Source: Arthrobacter sp. DWC3
GTDB lineage: Bacteria > Actinomycetota > Actinomycetes > Actinomycetales > Micrococcaceae
Length of the DNA stretch: 64,000 bases
NCBI RefSeq assembly: GCF_002929375.1
Contig: NZ_PJIP01000001.1
Span: 124,001-188,000, forward strand
Direction of reading: 5' to 3'
In this document: positions 1-9,073 of the stretch, piece after piece
Numbering within the stretch: the first letter of the stretch is position 1
How the letters are laid out: each line of letters opens with the position of its first letter
Program-made: the position numbers and the translations under genes
The notes under the pieces: generated by a model
Seen by the model: the letters and a program-made list of their open reading frames with translations, nothing else
What the model was told of the DNA's origin: nothing
The model's database searches: none

Positions 1-748
1 TGAGATCGAGCACGTTGTCGTCGCCGTCGTCGTCCTTGGCGGCACCGAAGGTCTCCTCGGTGTCGATCGTGTCGCCCTTCTCGATCTTGGCGTCGATCAG
101 GGTGCGCAGCTGGACCTGGTAGTCGTCCGTGAAGTTCTCCGGGTCGAAGTCGGTGGAGAAGGAGTCGACGAGCGCCGCGGACATCTGCTTCTCCTTCGCG
201 GAGATGCGCACCTTCTCCTCGAGGGCCGGGAAGGACGCCTCGCGCACCTCGTCGTCCCACAGCAGCGTCTGGAGCATGAGCACGTCCCCGCGGACGCGCA
301 GCGCCGCCAGCCGGCTCTTCTGCCGGAGGGAGAACTGCGCGATCGCGGTGCGGTCCGTCTCCTGGAGCGTGCGCCGCAGCAGCACGTACGCCTTCGTCGA
401 GGTGCTGTCGGGCTCCAGGTAGTACGCGCGGTCGAACATGACCGGGTCGATCTGGTCGCTCGGCACGAACTCGACCACCTCGATCTCCCGGCTCCTCTCG
501 ACCGGCAGGGACGAGAGATCCTCGTCGGTCAGCACCACCGTGTGCTCGCCGTCGTCGTACGCCTTGTCGATGTGCTTGAAGTCGACCAACTCGCCGCAGA
601 TCTCGCACCGGCGCTGGTAGCGGATGCGGCCGCCGTCCTCGTCGTGCACCTGGTGGAGGGGGATGTCGTGGTCCTCGGTGGCGCTGTAGACCTTGACGGG
701 CACGTTGACCAGCCCGAACGCGACCGCTCCCTTCCAGATGGCTCTCAT
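1..748 (-). CDS. ku: Ku protein of bacterial non-homologous end joining (C-terminus cut by window edge)
   Basis: This is the DNA-end-binding homodimer that holds double-strand break ends and recruits LigD. The protein opens MRAIWKGAVAFGLVNVPVKV, the conserved start of bacterial Ku, and continues through the Ku core including the RCEICGE segment near residue 50. 249 codons are present; the C-terminal extension lies outside the window. The ATG at 746-748 is chosen because it gives the family N-terminus. Only six bases separate it from a weak TTGACT -10-like box, so the message may be leaderless. It diverges from the SRPBCC-ligD pair, forming one NHEJ locus. Identification is firm; full length cannot be judged. 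Confidence 0.96.
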   Translation of the reverse strand, partial: MRAIWKGAVAFGLVNVPVKVYSATEDHDIPLHQVHDEDGGRIRYQRRCEICGELVDFKHIDKAYDDGEHTVVLTDEDLSSLPVERSREIEVVEFVPSDQIDPVMFDRAYYLEPDSTSTKAYVLLRRTLQETDRTAIAQFSLRQKSRLAALRVRGDVLMLQTLLWDDEVREASFPALEEKVRISAKEKQMSAALVDSFSTDFDPENFTDDYQVQLRTLIDAKIEKGDTIDTEETFGAAKDDDGDDNVLDL

Positions 749-804
749 GGGTCAAGTCAACACCAAGCAGGCTTAGTGGGCCAGAGGGCGCCGTCCGCCC
801 GCCC

Positions 805-810
805 TAGACT
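805..810 (+). promoter_or_regulatory. Leaderless -10 box of the SRPBCC gene
   Basis: TAGACT lies six bases before the GTG start at 817. That spacing would put the transcription start on the start codon. A purine-rich GGGAG directly abuts the GTG and is too close to act as a normal ribosome binding site. Confidence 0.5.
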
Positions 811-816
811 TGGGAG

Positions 817-1323
817 GTGACCTCCGAGACCGTAGAGCCCATCGTCAGCAAGACCACCAGCGACGACGGCGCCACCGTGCTGCGCCTGGAATTCCAGTTC
901 GCGTTCCCGCCGACCGTGCTGTGGAAGCACCTGACGGAGGCCGAGAAGCTGAAGTACTGGTTCCCCTGCGAGATGGAGTTCGAGCCGCGCGCCGAGGAGG
1001 AGATCCTGTTCCGGTACGCCGACCAGAAGCCCCTGCGCGGCACGGTGCTGGAGGCCGCGCGGCCCACCGTGCTCGCCTACACCTGGGAGCGGGACAGCCT
1101 CCGCTGGGAACTCGCGCGGACGGGCGACAACGGCACGCAGCTCGTGCTCCTCCTGACCCCCGGCAGCCCGCGGCACTCGGCCACGATGGCCGCCGGCTGG
1201 CACCTCACCATCGCCGGACTCGACGACTTCCTGAACAAGCGCAGCCTCGGGCAGGACCCGGCGCTGTGGGACGCCTACGTGGCCCGGTACCGCGAGCAGT
1301 TCGAGGACGCCGACCAGGGCTAG
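817..1323 (+). CDS. SRPBCC (AHSA1/START-like) family protein
   Basis: The 168-residue protein has the SRPBCC/AHSA1 pattern: LRLEFQFAFPPTVLWKHLTE near residues 23-42, then the KLKYWFP segment, and the late GWHLTIAGLDDFL helix region. This fold forms a hydrophobic pocket, and members bind lipids or small hydrophobic ligands or activate Hsp90; the ligand here is unknown. The GTG start follows a TAGACT box by six bases. It sits between ku and ligD, transcribed with ligD 74 bases downstream, so it may be co-expressed with the end-joining genes, although nothing in its sequence indicates a DNA role. Confidence 0.85.
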   Translation: MTSETVEPIVSKTTSDDGATVLRLEFQFAFPPTVLWKHLTEAEKLKYWFPCEMEFEPRAEEEILFRYADQKPLRGTVLEAARPTVLAYTWERDSLRWELARTGDNGTQLVLLLTPGSPRHSATMAAGWHLTIAGLDDFLNKRSLGQDPALWDAYVARYREQFEDADQG

Positions 1324-1397
1324 GGCCCGGCAGGCGCTCCACGGTGCCCGGCCGATTGGTACTGGACCGCCCCCGGCATCCGGTCGAGACTGGGGGC

Positions 1398-3926
1398 ATG
1401 GCTCCTCCGCGCACGGCCCGGCAGCAGACCGTCACCGTGGACGGACGCACACTGCGTCTCTCCAACCTCGACAAGGTGCTCTACCCGGCCACGGGTACCA
1501 CCAAGGCGGACGTGCTCGCCTACTACGCCGCCGTCGCACCGCACCTCATCCGGCACGCGCAGCGCCGGCCGGTCACCCGGAAGCGCTGGGTCCACGGCGT
1601 CGGGACCCCCGAGGAGCCGGGCGAGGTGTTCTTCCAGAAGAACATCGACGACAACGCTCCCGCGTGGGTGCCGCGCCGCGCGATCCAGCACAAGGACCAC
1701 ACGAACGTCTACCCCATCGTGGAGGACCTCGCCACGCTCACCTGGCTGGGGCAGATCGCCGCACTCGAGGTCCACGTGCCGCAGTGGCGCTTCACCGCGG
1801 AGGGCGGCCGGGGGAACCCGGACCGCCTGGTCCTGGACCTCGACCCCGGCACCGGCGCGGCACTGGCCGAATGCGCGGCCGTGGCGCTGCTCGCACGGCC
1901 GATCCTGCAGGGCATGGGGCTCGAACCGTTCCCCGTGACGAGCGGCTCCAAGGGAATCCACCTGTACTGCGCCCTGGACGGCCGGCAGACCTCCGACCAG
2001 GTGTCCGCCGTGGCGCGCGAACTCGCCCGGGCCCTCGAGGCGGACCACCCGGACCTCGCCGTGAGCGACATGAGGAAGGCGCTGCGACCCGGGCGGGTGC
2101 TCGTCGACTGGAGCCAGAACAACGCGAACAAGACCACCGTGAGCCCCTATTCGCTGCGCGGGCGCTTCGAGCCGACCGTCGCCGCCCCGCGCACGTGGGA
2201 GGAGCTCGACGGCGGGGACCTGCGGCACCTGGACCACCAGGAGGTGGTGCAGCGACTCCAGGACTCCGGGGACCTCCTCGCTCCCGCGACCCCGCCTCTT
2301 GCCGTGGGCGACGACGAGGAGCATGCCCCCGGCGGCGCCGCCGCCCCGCCGGACCGCCTGTCCACGTACCGCGCCATGCGGGACGCCGCGAAGACGCCCG
2401 AGCCCGTCCCCGACGCGGTGGGCCCCGCCGGGGGGACGAGCTTCGTGATCCAGGAGCACCACGCCCGCCGCCTCCACTACGACTTCCGCCTGGAGCACGA
2501 GGGCGTGCTCGTCTCGTGGGCTCTCCCCAAGGGACCGCCGCTGACGCCGAGCAGGAACCACCTGGCGGTGCAGACCGAGGACCACCCGCTGGACTACGGC
2601 TCGTTCGAAGGAACTATTCCCCACGGGGAATACGGTGCCGGGGAGGTGACCATCTGGGATGCGGGGACCTACGAGCTGGAGAAGTGGCGTGACGGCAAGG
2701 AGGTCATCTGCACGCTCCACGGGCGGCCCGACGGCGGCCTCGCGAAGGGCGGCACGGCGATCCGCCGCTACGCGCTCATCAACACGGGCGGCGGATCGAA
2801 CGGCAAGAGCAACTGGCTGATCCACCTCATGAAGGACCAGCCCGCGGAGGCGCACCAGGGCGCAGGCGACCCGGCGTCGCCGGACGCGGACGCTCCGGGA
2901 ACGCAGGCGACACAGGAGGCGCCGGGGACGCCGACGACGCCGCCCGCCGACCGACCCGGACCGGCGGTCCTCCGGCCCATGATGGCCACGCTCGGCTCCG
3001 AGCAGGCCATCCCCGACCCCGGCGCCTGGGCCTACGAGATGAAGTGGGACGGGGTGCGCTGCATCGCCGTGGTCAGGGACGGCGTGGTGACCCTGACCAG
3101 CCGCAACGGCATCGACACCACCTCCACCTACCCGGAGCTCGGGGACCTCGGGGAGCTCGTCCACGCCGACAGCGCCGTACTGGACGGCGAGATCGTGGCC
3201 CTCGACCGCCGCGGCCGGCCGGATTTCGGCCTGCTCCAGACGCGCATGAAGCTCACGCACCGGGCCGAGATCGACGCCGCCCGCGGGGTGACGCCCGTGC
3301 GCCTCATGCTGTTCGACCTCCTCGAGCTCGACGGCACCGACCTGACCGGCCTGGAGTACCGCCAGCGGCGCGAACTGCTCGGCAGGGCCGTGGATCCCGC
3401 GGAGGACGGCCACGTCCAGGTGCCCCCGGCCCTCGACGCGACGCTCGGGGAAGCCGTCGAGGCGAGCCGGCAGCTGGGGCTGGAGGGCATCATGGCCAAG
3501 CGCCTCACGAGCGACTACCAGCCCGGGGCGCGGTCGTCGTCGTGGGTGAAGATCAAGCACCTCCGGACGCAGGAGGTGGTGGTGGTGGGCTGGCGGCCGG
3601 GCAAGGGCACCCGCGCCTCGAAGGTCGGCTCCCTGCTCGTGGCCGTGCCCGACGGCGTGGACCTGCGCTACGTGGGCCGCGTGGGCTCCGGCCTGACCGA
3701 GCGGGACCTCGCGGAGGTCGGCGCCCGCCTGAAGAAGCTGGGCCGGAAGACCGCCCCGCTCGCCGACGTGCCCGGGATCGACGCGTCGGACGCGCACTGG
3801 GTCCGGCCCGCCCTCGTGGGCGAGGTCCAGTACAGCGAACACACCGGCACCGGTCGCCTGCGGCATCCCGTCTGGCGGGGCTGGCGGCCGGACAAGACGC
3901 CGTCCGACGTCGTCGTCGAGCTCTGA
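1398..3926 (+). CDS. ligD: Multifunctional NHEJ DNA ligase LigD (polymerase-phosphoesterase-ligase)
   Basis: This ATP-dependent end-joining ligase processes and seals broken ends held by Ku. Three domains are visible in the 842 residues. An AEP-type primase/polymerase spans roughly 10-290, with catalytic D147 and D149 in LVLDLDPG. A 3'-phosphoesterase spans about 345-490, with FVIQEHHARRLHYDF at 349-363. An acidic/proline linker leads to the ATP-dependent ligase from about 520 to the end, with nucleotidyl-acceptor K549 in YEMKWDGVR. The order Pol-PE-Lig is that of M. tuberculosis LigD and differs from Pseudomonas. The reading frame stays open far upstream, but ATG 1398 matches the family start and follows the SRPBCC stop. 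Confidence 0.96.
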   Translation: MAPPRTARQQTVTVDGRTLRLSNLDKVLYPATGTTKADVLAYYAAVAPHLIRHAQRRPVTRKRWVHGVGTPEEPGEVFFQKNIDDNAPAWVPRRAIQHKDHTNVYPIVEDLATLTWLGQIAALEVHVPQWRFTAEGGRGNPDRLVLDLDPGTGAALAECAAVALLARPILQGMGLEPFPVTSGSKGIHLYCALDGRQTSDQVSAVARELARALEADHPDLAVSDMRKALRPGRVLVDWSQNNANKTTVSPYSLRGRFEPTVAAPRTWEELDGGDLRHLDHQEVVQRLQDSGDLLAPATPPLAVGDDEEHAPGGAAAPPDRLSTYRAMRDAAKTPEPVPDAVGPAGGTSFVIQEHHARRLHYDFRLEHEGVLVSWALPKGPPLTPSRNHLAVQTEDHPLDYGSFEGTIPHGEYGAGEVTIWDAGTYELEKWRDGKEVICTLHGRPDGGLAKGGTAIRRYALINTGGGSNGKSNWLIHLMKDQPAEAHQGAGDPASPDADAPGTQATQEAPGTPTTPPADRPGPAVLRPMMATLGSEQAIPDPGAWAYEMKWDGVRCIAVVRDGVVTLTSRNGIDTTSTYPELGDLGELVHADSAVLDGEIVALDRRGRPDFGLLQTRMKLTHRAEIDAARGVTPVRLMLFDLLELDGTDLTGLEYRQRRELLGRAVDPAEDGHVQVPPALDATLGEAVEASRQLGLEGIMAKRLTSDYQPGARSSSWVKIKHLRTQEVVVVGWRPGKGTRASKVGSLLVAVPDGVDLRYVGRVGSGLTERDLAEVGARLKKLGRKTAPLADVPGIDASDAHWVRPALVGEVQYSEHTGTGRLRHPVWRGWRPDKTPSDVVVEL

Positions 3927-3964
3927 TTCCGCACGAACCCGGAAGTATCACCTAGGAGGCATAC

Positions 3965-6349
3965 ATGAGCAGTCTCGATATCCAGGGGTTGGACGCATGG
4001 TGGCGGGCCGCCAACTACGTCTCCGTGGGCCAGATCTACCTGCGGGACAATGCGCTGCTGACGCGCCCGCTCGCCGGGGAGGACGTGAAGGCACGGCTGC
4101 TCGGACACTGGGGCACCACGCCCGGGCTCAACTTCGTCTACACCCACCTCAACCGGGTGATCGCCGAGCGCGGGCAGGAGATGCTGTTCATCGCCGGACC
4201 CGGCCACGGGGGACCCGCGGTGGTGGCTCAGGCGTGGCTCGAAGGGACGTACTCCGAGGTCTACAGCAGCATCGGCAGGGACGGCGCGGGGCTCAACGCA
4301 CTGTTCAGGCAGTTCAGCTATCCCGGCGGCATCCCGTCCCATGCCGCCCCCGAGTCGCCCGGATCCATCCACGAGGGCGGTGAACTCGGGTACGCGCTCA
4401 TGCACGCCTACGGCGCCGTGTTCGACAACCCGGATCTGGTCGCGGTCGCGGTGGTGGGCGACGGCGAGGCGGAGACCGGGCCGCTGGCCACGAGCTGGCA
4501 CTCGCACAGTCTCACCGACCCGGCAGTGGACGGCGCCGTGCTGCCGATCCTGCACCTCAACGGCTACAAGATCGCCAATCCGACCCTCCTGGCCCGCATG
4601 CCCGAGGAGCAGCTGCGGCAGCTGATGTACGGGTACGGGTACGAGCCGCACTTCGTCACCGTGAGCGATCCCTCGGCCACGGAGGCCGCGCACCGGGACT
4701 TCGCCGCCGTCCTCGACGCCTGCATCGACGACATCCATGCCATCCAGGACGCGGCCCGCACCTCCCCGGCCGGGGGCGGGGCGGACGCGGCCCGGTGGCC
4801 CATGATCGTGCTGCGGTCCCCGAAGGGCTGGACCGGCCCGGCGGTCGTCGACGGCAAGCCCGTGGAGGGGACGTGGCGCTCCCACCAGGTGCCGCTCTCG
4901 GAGATCCACACCAACGAGGAGCACCTGCACCAGCTGGAGGACTGGATGCGGTCCTACGACCCGGCGTCGCTCTTCACGGAGGCGGGGGAGCTGCGGCCCG
5001 AGATCGCCGCGCTCGCCCCGCCCGGCGACCTGCGGATGAGCGCCACGCCGTACGCCAACGGCGGCCGGCTCCTCCGCGACCTCGTGCTGCCCTCCTACGC
5101 CGACCACGCCGTGGAGGTCTCGCGTCCCGGCGCGGAGAAGGTGAGCCCGATGATCACGGTGGGCGGCTACCTCCGCGACATCATCGAGCGCAATCCGCAC
5201 AACTTCCGCCTGTTCGGTCCGGACGAGACGGCGTCGAACCGCCTCTCCGCCGTGTACGAGGTGACGGACAAGGTCTGGCAGCCGCGCATCGAGGACGTCG
5301 ACGAGCACCTCGCGCGGTCCGGCCGGGTGCTGGAGGTACTGAGCGAACACCTGTGCCAGGGGTGGCTCGAGGGCTACCTGCTGACGGGGCGCCACGGGGT
5401 GTTCAACTGCTACGAGGCGTTCGTGCACATCGTCGACTCGATGTTCAACCAGTTCGCGAAGTGGCTGAAGGTGCACCGCACGCTGCCGTGGCGGCAGCCC
5501 ATCGCCTCCTTCAACTACATGCTCTCCAGCCACGTCTGGCAGCAGGACCACAACGGCTTCTCCCACCAAGACCCGGGCTTCATCGACCACGTCATGAACA
5601 AGAAGGCGGACATCATCCGGGTCTACCTGCCGCCGGACGCCAACACGATGCTCGCGGTGACCGAGCACTGCATGAAGACCCGCGACACCGTCAACGTGAT
5701 CGTCACGGGCAAGCAGCCCACCCCGACGTGGCTCGGCCCCGAGGAGGCGCTCCTGCACGTCACCCGCGGCATCGGCATCTTCGATTTCGCGGGCTCCGAG
5801 GAGGCGGGCGTGGAGCCCGACGTCGTCCTGGGCTGTGCGGGCGACGTACCCACGCTCGAAGCCGTGGCCGCCGCGGGTCTGCTGAAGGCCGCCGTCCCCG
5901 GGCTGAAGATCCGCGTAGTCAACGTCGTGGACCTCATGCGCCTGCAGGACAGCTCCGAGCATCCGCACGGGCTGTCGGCCCGGGACTTCGACACGCTGTT
6001 CACGACGTCGAAGCCCGTGGTCTTCGCCTACCACGGCTATCCGTGGCTCATCCACCGGCTGACCTACCGGCGCACCAACCACGCGAACCTGCACGTGCGC
6101 GGGTACAAGGAGGAGGGCACCACCACCACGCCGTTCGACATGGCGATGCTGAACCAGATCGACCGGTTCCAGCTGGCCATGGACGTGATCGACCGTGTGC
6201 CGGCCCTCGGCGCCACCCAGGCCCGGTTCCGGCAGGACCTCCAGGACCAGCGGCAGCGCGCCTGGCAGTACACGCGCGACGCCGGGAAGGACCTCGGGTC
6301 CATCACGGGATGGACCCTCGACGAATCCTCCCCCGACGACGCCCGGTAG
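3965..6349 (+). CDS. xfp: Xylulose-5-phosphate/fructose-6-phosphate phosphoketolase
   Basis: This thiamine-diphosphate enzyme splits xylulose-5-P (or fructose-6-P) with phosphate to acetyl phosphate plus glyceraldehyde-3-P (or erythrose-4-P). At 794 residues it is full length. It carries [10 protein letters not shown] near residue 76 and EGGELGY near 138, both phosphoketolase signatures, followed by the [15 protein letters not shown] cofactor-binding stretch. The start has a clear AGGAGG at 3954-3959. No acetate kinase or phosphotransacetylase lies beside it; instead a strong hairpin at 6353-6389 separates it from the MatC carrier gene, so it is probably its own transcript. Confidence 0.96.
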   Translation: MSSLDIQGLDAWWRAANYVSVGQIYLRDNALLTRPLAGEDVKARLLGHWGTTPGLNFVYTHLNRVIAERGQEMLFIAGPGHGGPAVVAQAWLEGTYSEVYSSIGRDGAGLNALFRQFSYPGGIPSHAAPESPGSIHEGGELGYALMHAYGAVFDNPDLVAVAVVGDGEAETGPLATSWHSHSLTDPAVDGAVLPILHLNGYKIANPTLLARMPEEQLRQLMYGYGYEPHFVTVSDPSATEAAHRDFAAVLDACIDDIHAIQDAARTSPAGGGADAARWPMIVLRSPKGWTGPAVVDGKPVEGTWRSHQVPLSEIHTNEEHLHQLEDWMRSYDPASLFTEAGELRPEIAALAPPGDLRMSATPYANGGRLLRDLVLPSYADHAVEVSRPGAEKVSPMITVGGYLRDIIERNPHNFRLFGPDETASNRLSAVYEVTDKVWQPRIEDVDEHLARSGRVLEVLSEHLCQGWLEGYLLTGRHGVFNCYEAFVHIVDSMFNQFAKWLKVHRTLPWRQPIASFNYMLSSHVWQQDHNGFSHQDPGFIDHVMNKKADIIRVYLPPDANTMLAVTEHCMKTRDTVNVIVTGKQPTPTWLGPEEALLHVTRGIGIFDFAGSEEAGVEPDVVLGCAGDVPTLEAVAAAGLLKAAVPGLKIRVVNVVDLMRLQDSSEHPHGLSARDFDTLFTTSKPVVFAYHGYPWLIHRLTYRRTNHANLHVRGYKEEGTTTTPFDMAMLNQIDRFQLAMDVIDRVPALGATQARFRQDLQDQRQRAWQYTRDAGKDLGSITGWTLDESSPDDAR

Positions 6350-6352
6350 TCC

Positions 6353-6389
6353 CACGACGGCGGCGCGGCAGGGACCGGCCGCCGTCGTG
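6353..6389 (+). terminator. Hairpin terminator after xfp
   Basis: A perfect 12-base-pair stem (6353-6364 with 6378-6389) and a 13-base loop begin four bases after the xfp stop. There is no U-run, as is common in high-GC actinobacteria. Confidence 0.6.
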
Positions 6390-6439
6390 TAGCGTGCAAC
6401 AGACCCCACGACCTGCTCATCGCCCGCTGGAGGATAACG

Positions 6440-7804
6440 ATGTCCGCTCCACTGCTCTCGATCATCATCCTCGCGGCGATGTTCCTGATCGCCACCCTTC
6501 TGCCGATCAACATGGGCGCCCTCGCCTTCGTGGGGGCCTTCCTGCTCGGCGCCGTCGTCCTCGGGATGGACACCGACGACATCATCGCCGAGTTCCCCGG
6601 CGGGCTGTTCCTCACGCTCGTGGGGGTCACCTACCTGTTCGCCATCGCGCAGAACAACGGCACCATCGACCTCCTCGTGCAGGGCGCGGTGAAGCTCGTC
6701 CGCAACCGCGTGGCCCTCATCCCCTGGGTCATGTTCCTCATCACGGCCGTCATCACCGCCGTCGGCGCGCTCGGCCCCGCAGCGGTGGCGATCATGGCGC
6801 CCGTGGCACTCGGCTTCGCCGCCCGGCACCGGATCTCGCCGCTGCTCATGGGCATGATGGTGGTCCACGGCGCGCAGGCCGGCGGGTTCTCGCCCATCGC
6901 GGTGTACGGCGTGATCGTCAACGACATCGTGGGCGAGTCCGGCTTCGAGTCGAGCCCGCTCGCCGTCTTCCTCACCAGCTTCATTTTCAACCTGCTCATC
7001 GCCGTCGTCCTCTTCGCCGTCCTCGGCGGCCGCAAGCTGCTGTCCTCCCGCATGACGGAGTTCGTCGAGGAGGCCGCCGAGGCACGCCTGAAGGCCAGCC
7101 CCGGCGTGCGAGCGGCCGACGTCGCCTACAAGGGGACCGGCAGCGGAACCTATGGCCCCCGCGATCCTGCCGGTGACGGCGTCGTCGCCACCAAGACGCG
7201 GGAGGACCGTTTCTCGCAGGGCGCCACGATCCTCGGTCTCATCGCGCTCGCCGTGATCGCGCTCGGCTTCAAGGTGGACGTCGGCTTCGTCGCCATCACC
7301 GTCGCCGTCCTCCTCGCCCTGATCTCGCCGAAGGCGCAGAGCGGTGCGGTCAACAAGATCGCCTGGTCCACCGTCCTGCTCATCTGCGGCATGCTCACCT
7401 TCGTGGGCGTCCTGCAGGCGGCCGGCACCATCGAGTACGTGTCCGACGGCGTCGCGAACCTCGGCATGCCGCTGCTCGCGGCACTGCTCATCTGCTACAT
7501 CGGCGCCGTCGTCTCCGCGTTCGCGTCCTCGACGGCCATCCTGGCGGCCCTGATCCCGCTGGCCATCCCGTTCCTGGAGACGGGTGCCGTGGGCGCCGTG
7601 GGCGTGGTGTGCGCCCTCGCGGTGTCCTCCACCATCGTCGACGTCTCGCCGTTCTCCACCAACGGAGCCCTCGTGCTCGCCAACGCACCCGAGGGGACGG
7701 ACAAGGACCGCTTCTACCGGCAGATCCTCGGCTACGGAGCCATCATCGTGATCGCCGGACCGGTCATCGCCTGGCTCGTCCTCGTGGTGCCCGGCTGGCT
7801 CTGA
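6440..7804 (+). CDS. MatC/SLC13-type dicarboxylate (malonate-like) carrier
   Basis: This 454-residue integral membrane protein has about eleven hydrophobic segments and no signal peptide. The N-terminal half, including LLPINMGALAFVGAFLLG near 22-40 and ITAVGALGPAAVAIMAP near 105, matches the MatC N-terminal family of malonate/dicarboxylate carriers within the ion-transporter superfamily. A soluble loop at about 210-255 separates two halves that each end in a re-entrant-like Ser/Thr-rich segment (ASSTAILAALIPLAIP). The RBS is GGAGGATAACG before ATG. The CaiB and carboxyltransferase genes follow within 45 bases, which suggests import of a dicarboxylate that is then activated to its CoA ester. 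The substrate is inferred, not shown. Confidence 0.82.
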   Translation: MSAPLLSIIILAAMFLIATLLPINMGALAFVGAFLLGAVVLGMDTDDIIAEFPGGLFLTLVGVTYLFAIAQNNGTIDLLVQGAVKLVRNRVALIPWVMFLITAVITAVGALGPAAVAIMAPVALGFAARHRISPLLMGMMVVHGAQAGGFSPIAVYGVIVNDIVGESGFESSPLAVFLTSFIFNLLIAVVLFAVLGGRKLLSSRMTEFVEEAAEARLKASPGVRAADVAYKGTGSGTYGPRDPAGDGVVATKTREDRFSQGATILGLIALAVIALGFKVDVGFVAITVAVLLALISPKAQSGAVNKIAWSTVLLICGMLTFVGVLQAAGTIEYVSDGVANLGMPLLAALLICYIGAVVSAFASSTAILAALIPLAIPFLETGAVGAVGVVCALAVSSTIVDVSPFSTNGALVLANAPEGTDKDRFYRQILGYGAIIVIAGPVIAWLVLVVPGWL

Positions 7805-7846
7805 GCCGCCCCCCGCCCCCATGACATCACCACCACCGGAGGAAGC

Positions 7847-9073
7847 ATGAGCGCCGAACCGACCGCACCCGGAACGACGGGCCCGACCGGGCGCGGAGGG
7901 CCGCTGGCCGGCCGCCTCGTCGTCGACCTCAGCCGGGCACTCGCCGGACCGCACGCCGGCATGATGCTCGGGGACCTCGGTGCGCGGGTGATCAAGGTCG
8001 AGACGCCCGGGACGGGCGACGACACGCGCGGGTGGGGACCGCCGTTCGTGGGCCCGGAGGACGACCGCCAGGCCACCTACTTCCTGTCCTGCAACAGGAA
8101 CAAGGAATCCATCGCGCTCGACCTCAAGAGCGACGACGGCAGGAGCGTCCTCACGGAACTGCTGCGCCGCGCGGACGTGGTGGTCGAGAACTTCCGGCCC
8201 GGCGTCCTCGACCGCCTCGGCTTCTCCACCGAGGCCATGCTCGAGCTCAACCCGGGCCTGGTCATCCTCTCCATCACCGGGTTCGGCCACGACGGGCCCG
8301 AGGCGAAGCGCAGCGGGTACGACCAGATCGTGCAGGGCGAGGCCGGGCTGATGTCCGTCACGGGACCGGACCCGGACAACCCCCAGCGCGTCGGCGTGCC
8401 CATCGCCGACCTGCTGTCCGGCATGTACGGGGCGTACGGCGCCGTCGCCGCCCTGCTGGAGCGGGACCGTACCGGCAGGGGACAGGTGGTCCGCACCTCC
8501 CTGCTCGCGGCGATCATCGGCGTCCATGCCTTCCAGGGCACACGCACCACCGTCGCGGGCGAGGTGCCACGCGCACAGGGCAACCACCACCCGTCCATCG
8601 CACCCTACGGGCTGTTCAACTGTCGCGGCGGCAAGGTGCAGATCAGCGTGGGCAGCGAGAAACTGTGGGCCACGTTCACCGCCACGTTCGGGATCGAGGC
8701 CCGGCCCGACTTCGCGACCAACGCCGACCGCGTGCGGAACCGGGAGGAGCTGATCGGCGTCGTCGAGGACGCCTTCTCGGCGTACGAGGCGGAGCCGCTG
8801 CTCGCGAAGCTCAACGAGGCGGGCATCCCCGCGGGCAAGGTGCGCACCCTCGACGAGGTCTACGCCTGGGACCAGGTGCACTCGCAGGGCCTCCTCCTCA
8901 CCGTGCAGCACCCGGTCCTCGGGGACATCGCGCTGCCCGGGCCGCCGCTGCGCTTCTTCGACGGTGCCACCGAGACCACGCCGGCCGGGCACACCGCGCC
9001 GCCCCTGCTCGACGGCGACGGCGACGCCATCCGCGCCTGGCTCGCCGCCACGTCGGAGGGACCCAGGGCGTGA
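7847..9073 (+). CDS. CaiB/BaiF family (class III) CoA-transferase
   Basis: The 408-residue protein moves coenzyme A between carboxylic acids through mixed-anhydride and thioester intermediates on an active-site aspartate. The hallmark opening VVDLSRALAGPHAGMMLGDL is at residues 25-44, followed by GARVIKVETP. The catalytic aspartate is probably D188 in VPIADLLSG. GGAGGAAGC precedes the ATG. Its last codon overlaps the GTG of the next gene, so the two are translationally coupled. With the MatC carrier upstream, a plausible role is CoA activation of an imported dicarboxylate such as malonate; specificity cannot be read from sequence. Confidence 0.9.
   Translation: MSAEPTAPGTTGPTGRGGPLAGRLVVDLSRALAGPHAGMMLGDLGARVIKVETPGTGDDTRGWGPPFVGPEDDRQATYFLSCNRNKESIALDLKSDDGRSVLTELLRRADVVVENFRPGVLDRLGFSTEAMLELNPGLVILSITGFGHDGPEAKRSGYDQIVQGEAGLMSVTGPDPDNPQRVGVPIADLLSGMYGAYGAVAALLERDRTGRGQVVRTSLLAAIIGVHAFQGTRTTVAGEVPRAQGNHHPSIAPYGLFNCRGGKVQISVGSEKLWATFTATFGIEARPDFATNADRVRNREELIGVVEDAFSAYEAEPLLAKLNEAGIPAGKVRTLDEVYAWDQVHSQGLLLTVQHPVLGDIALPGPPLRFFDGATETTPAGHTAPPLLDGDGDAIRAWLAATSEGPRA

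Noticed and set aside
810-1397. Long upstream extension of the ligD frame
   Set aside because: The frame is open by high GC, but it overlaps the SRPBCC gene in another frame and the family start is ATG 1398.
4795-7176. Forward open frame inside xfp and the carrier gene
   Set aside because: Arg/Pro-rich shadow frame of genes with clear family matches.
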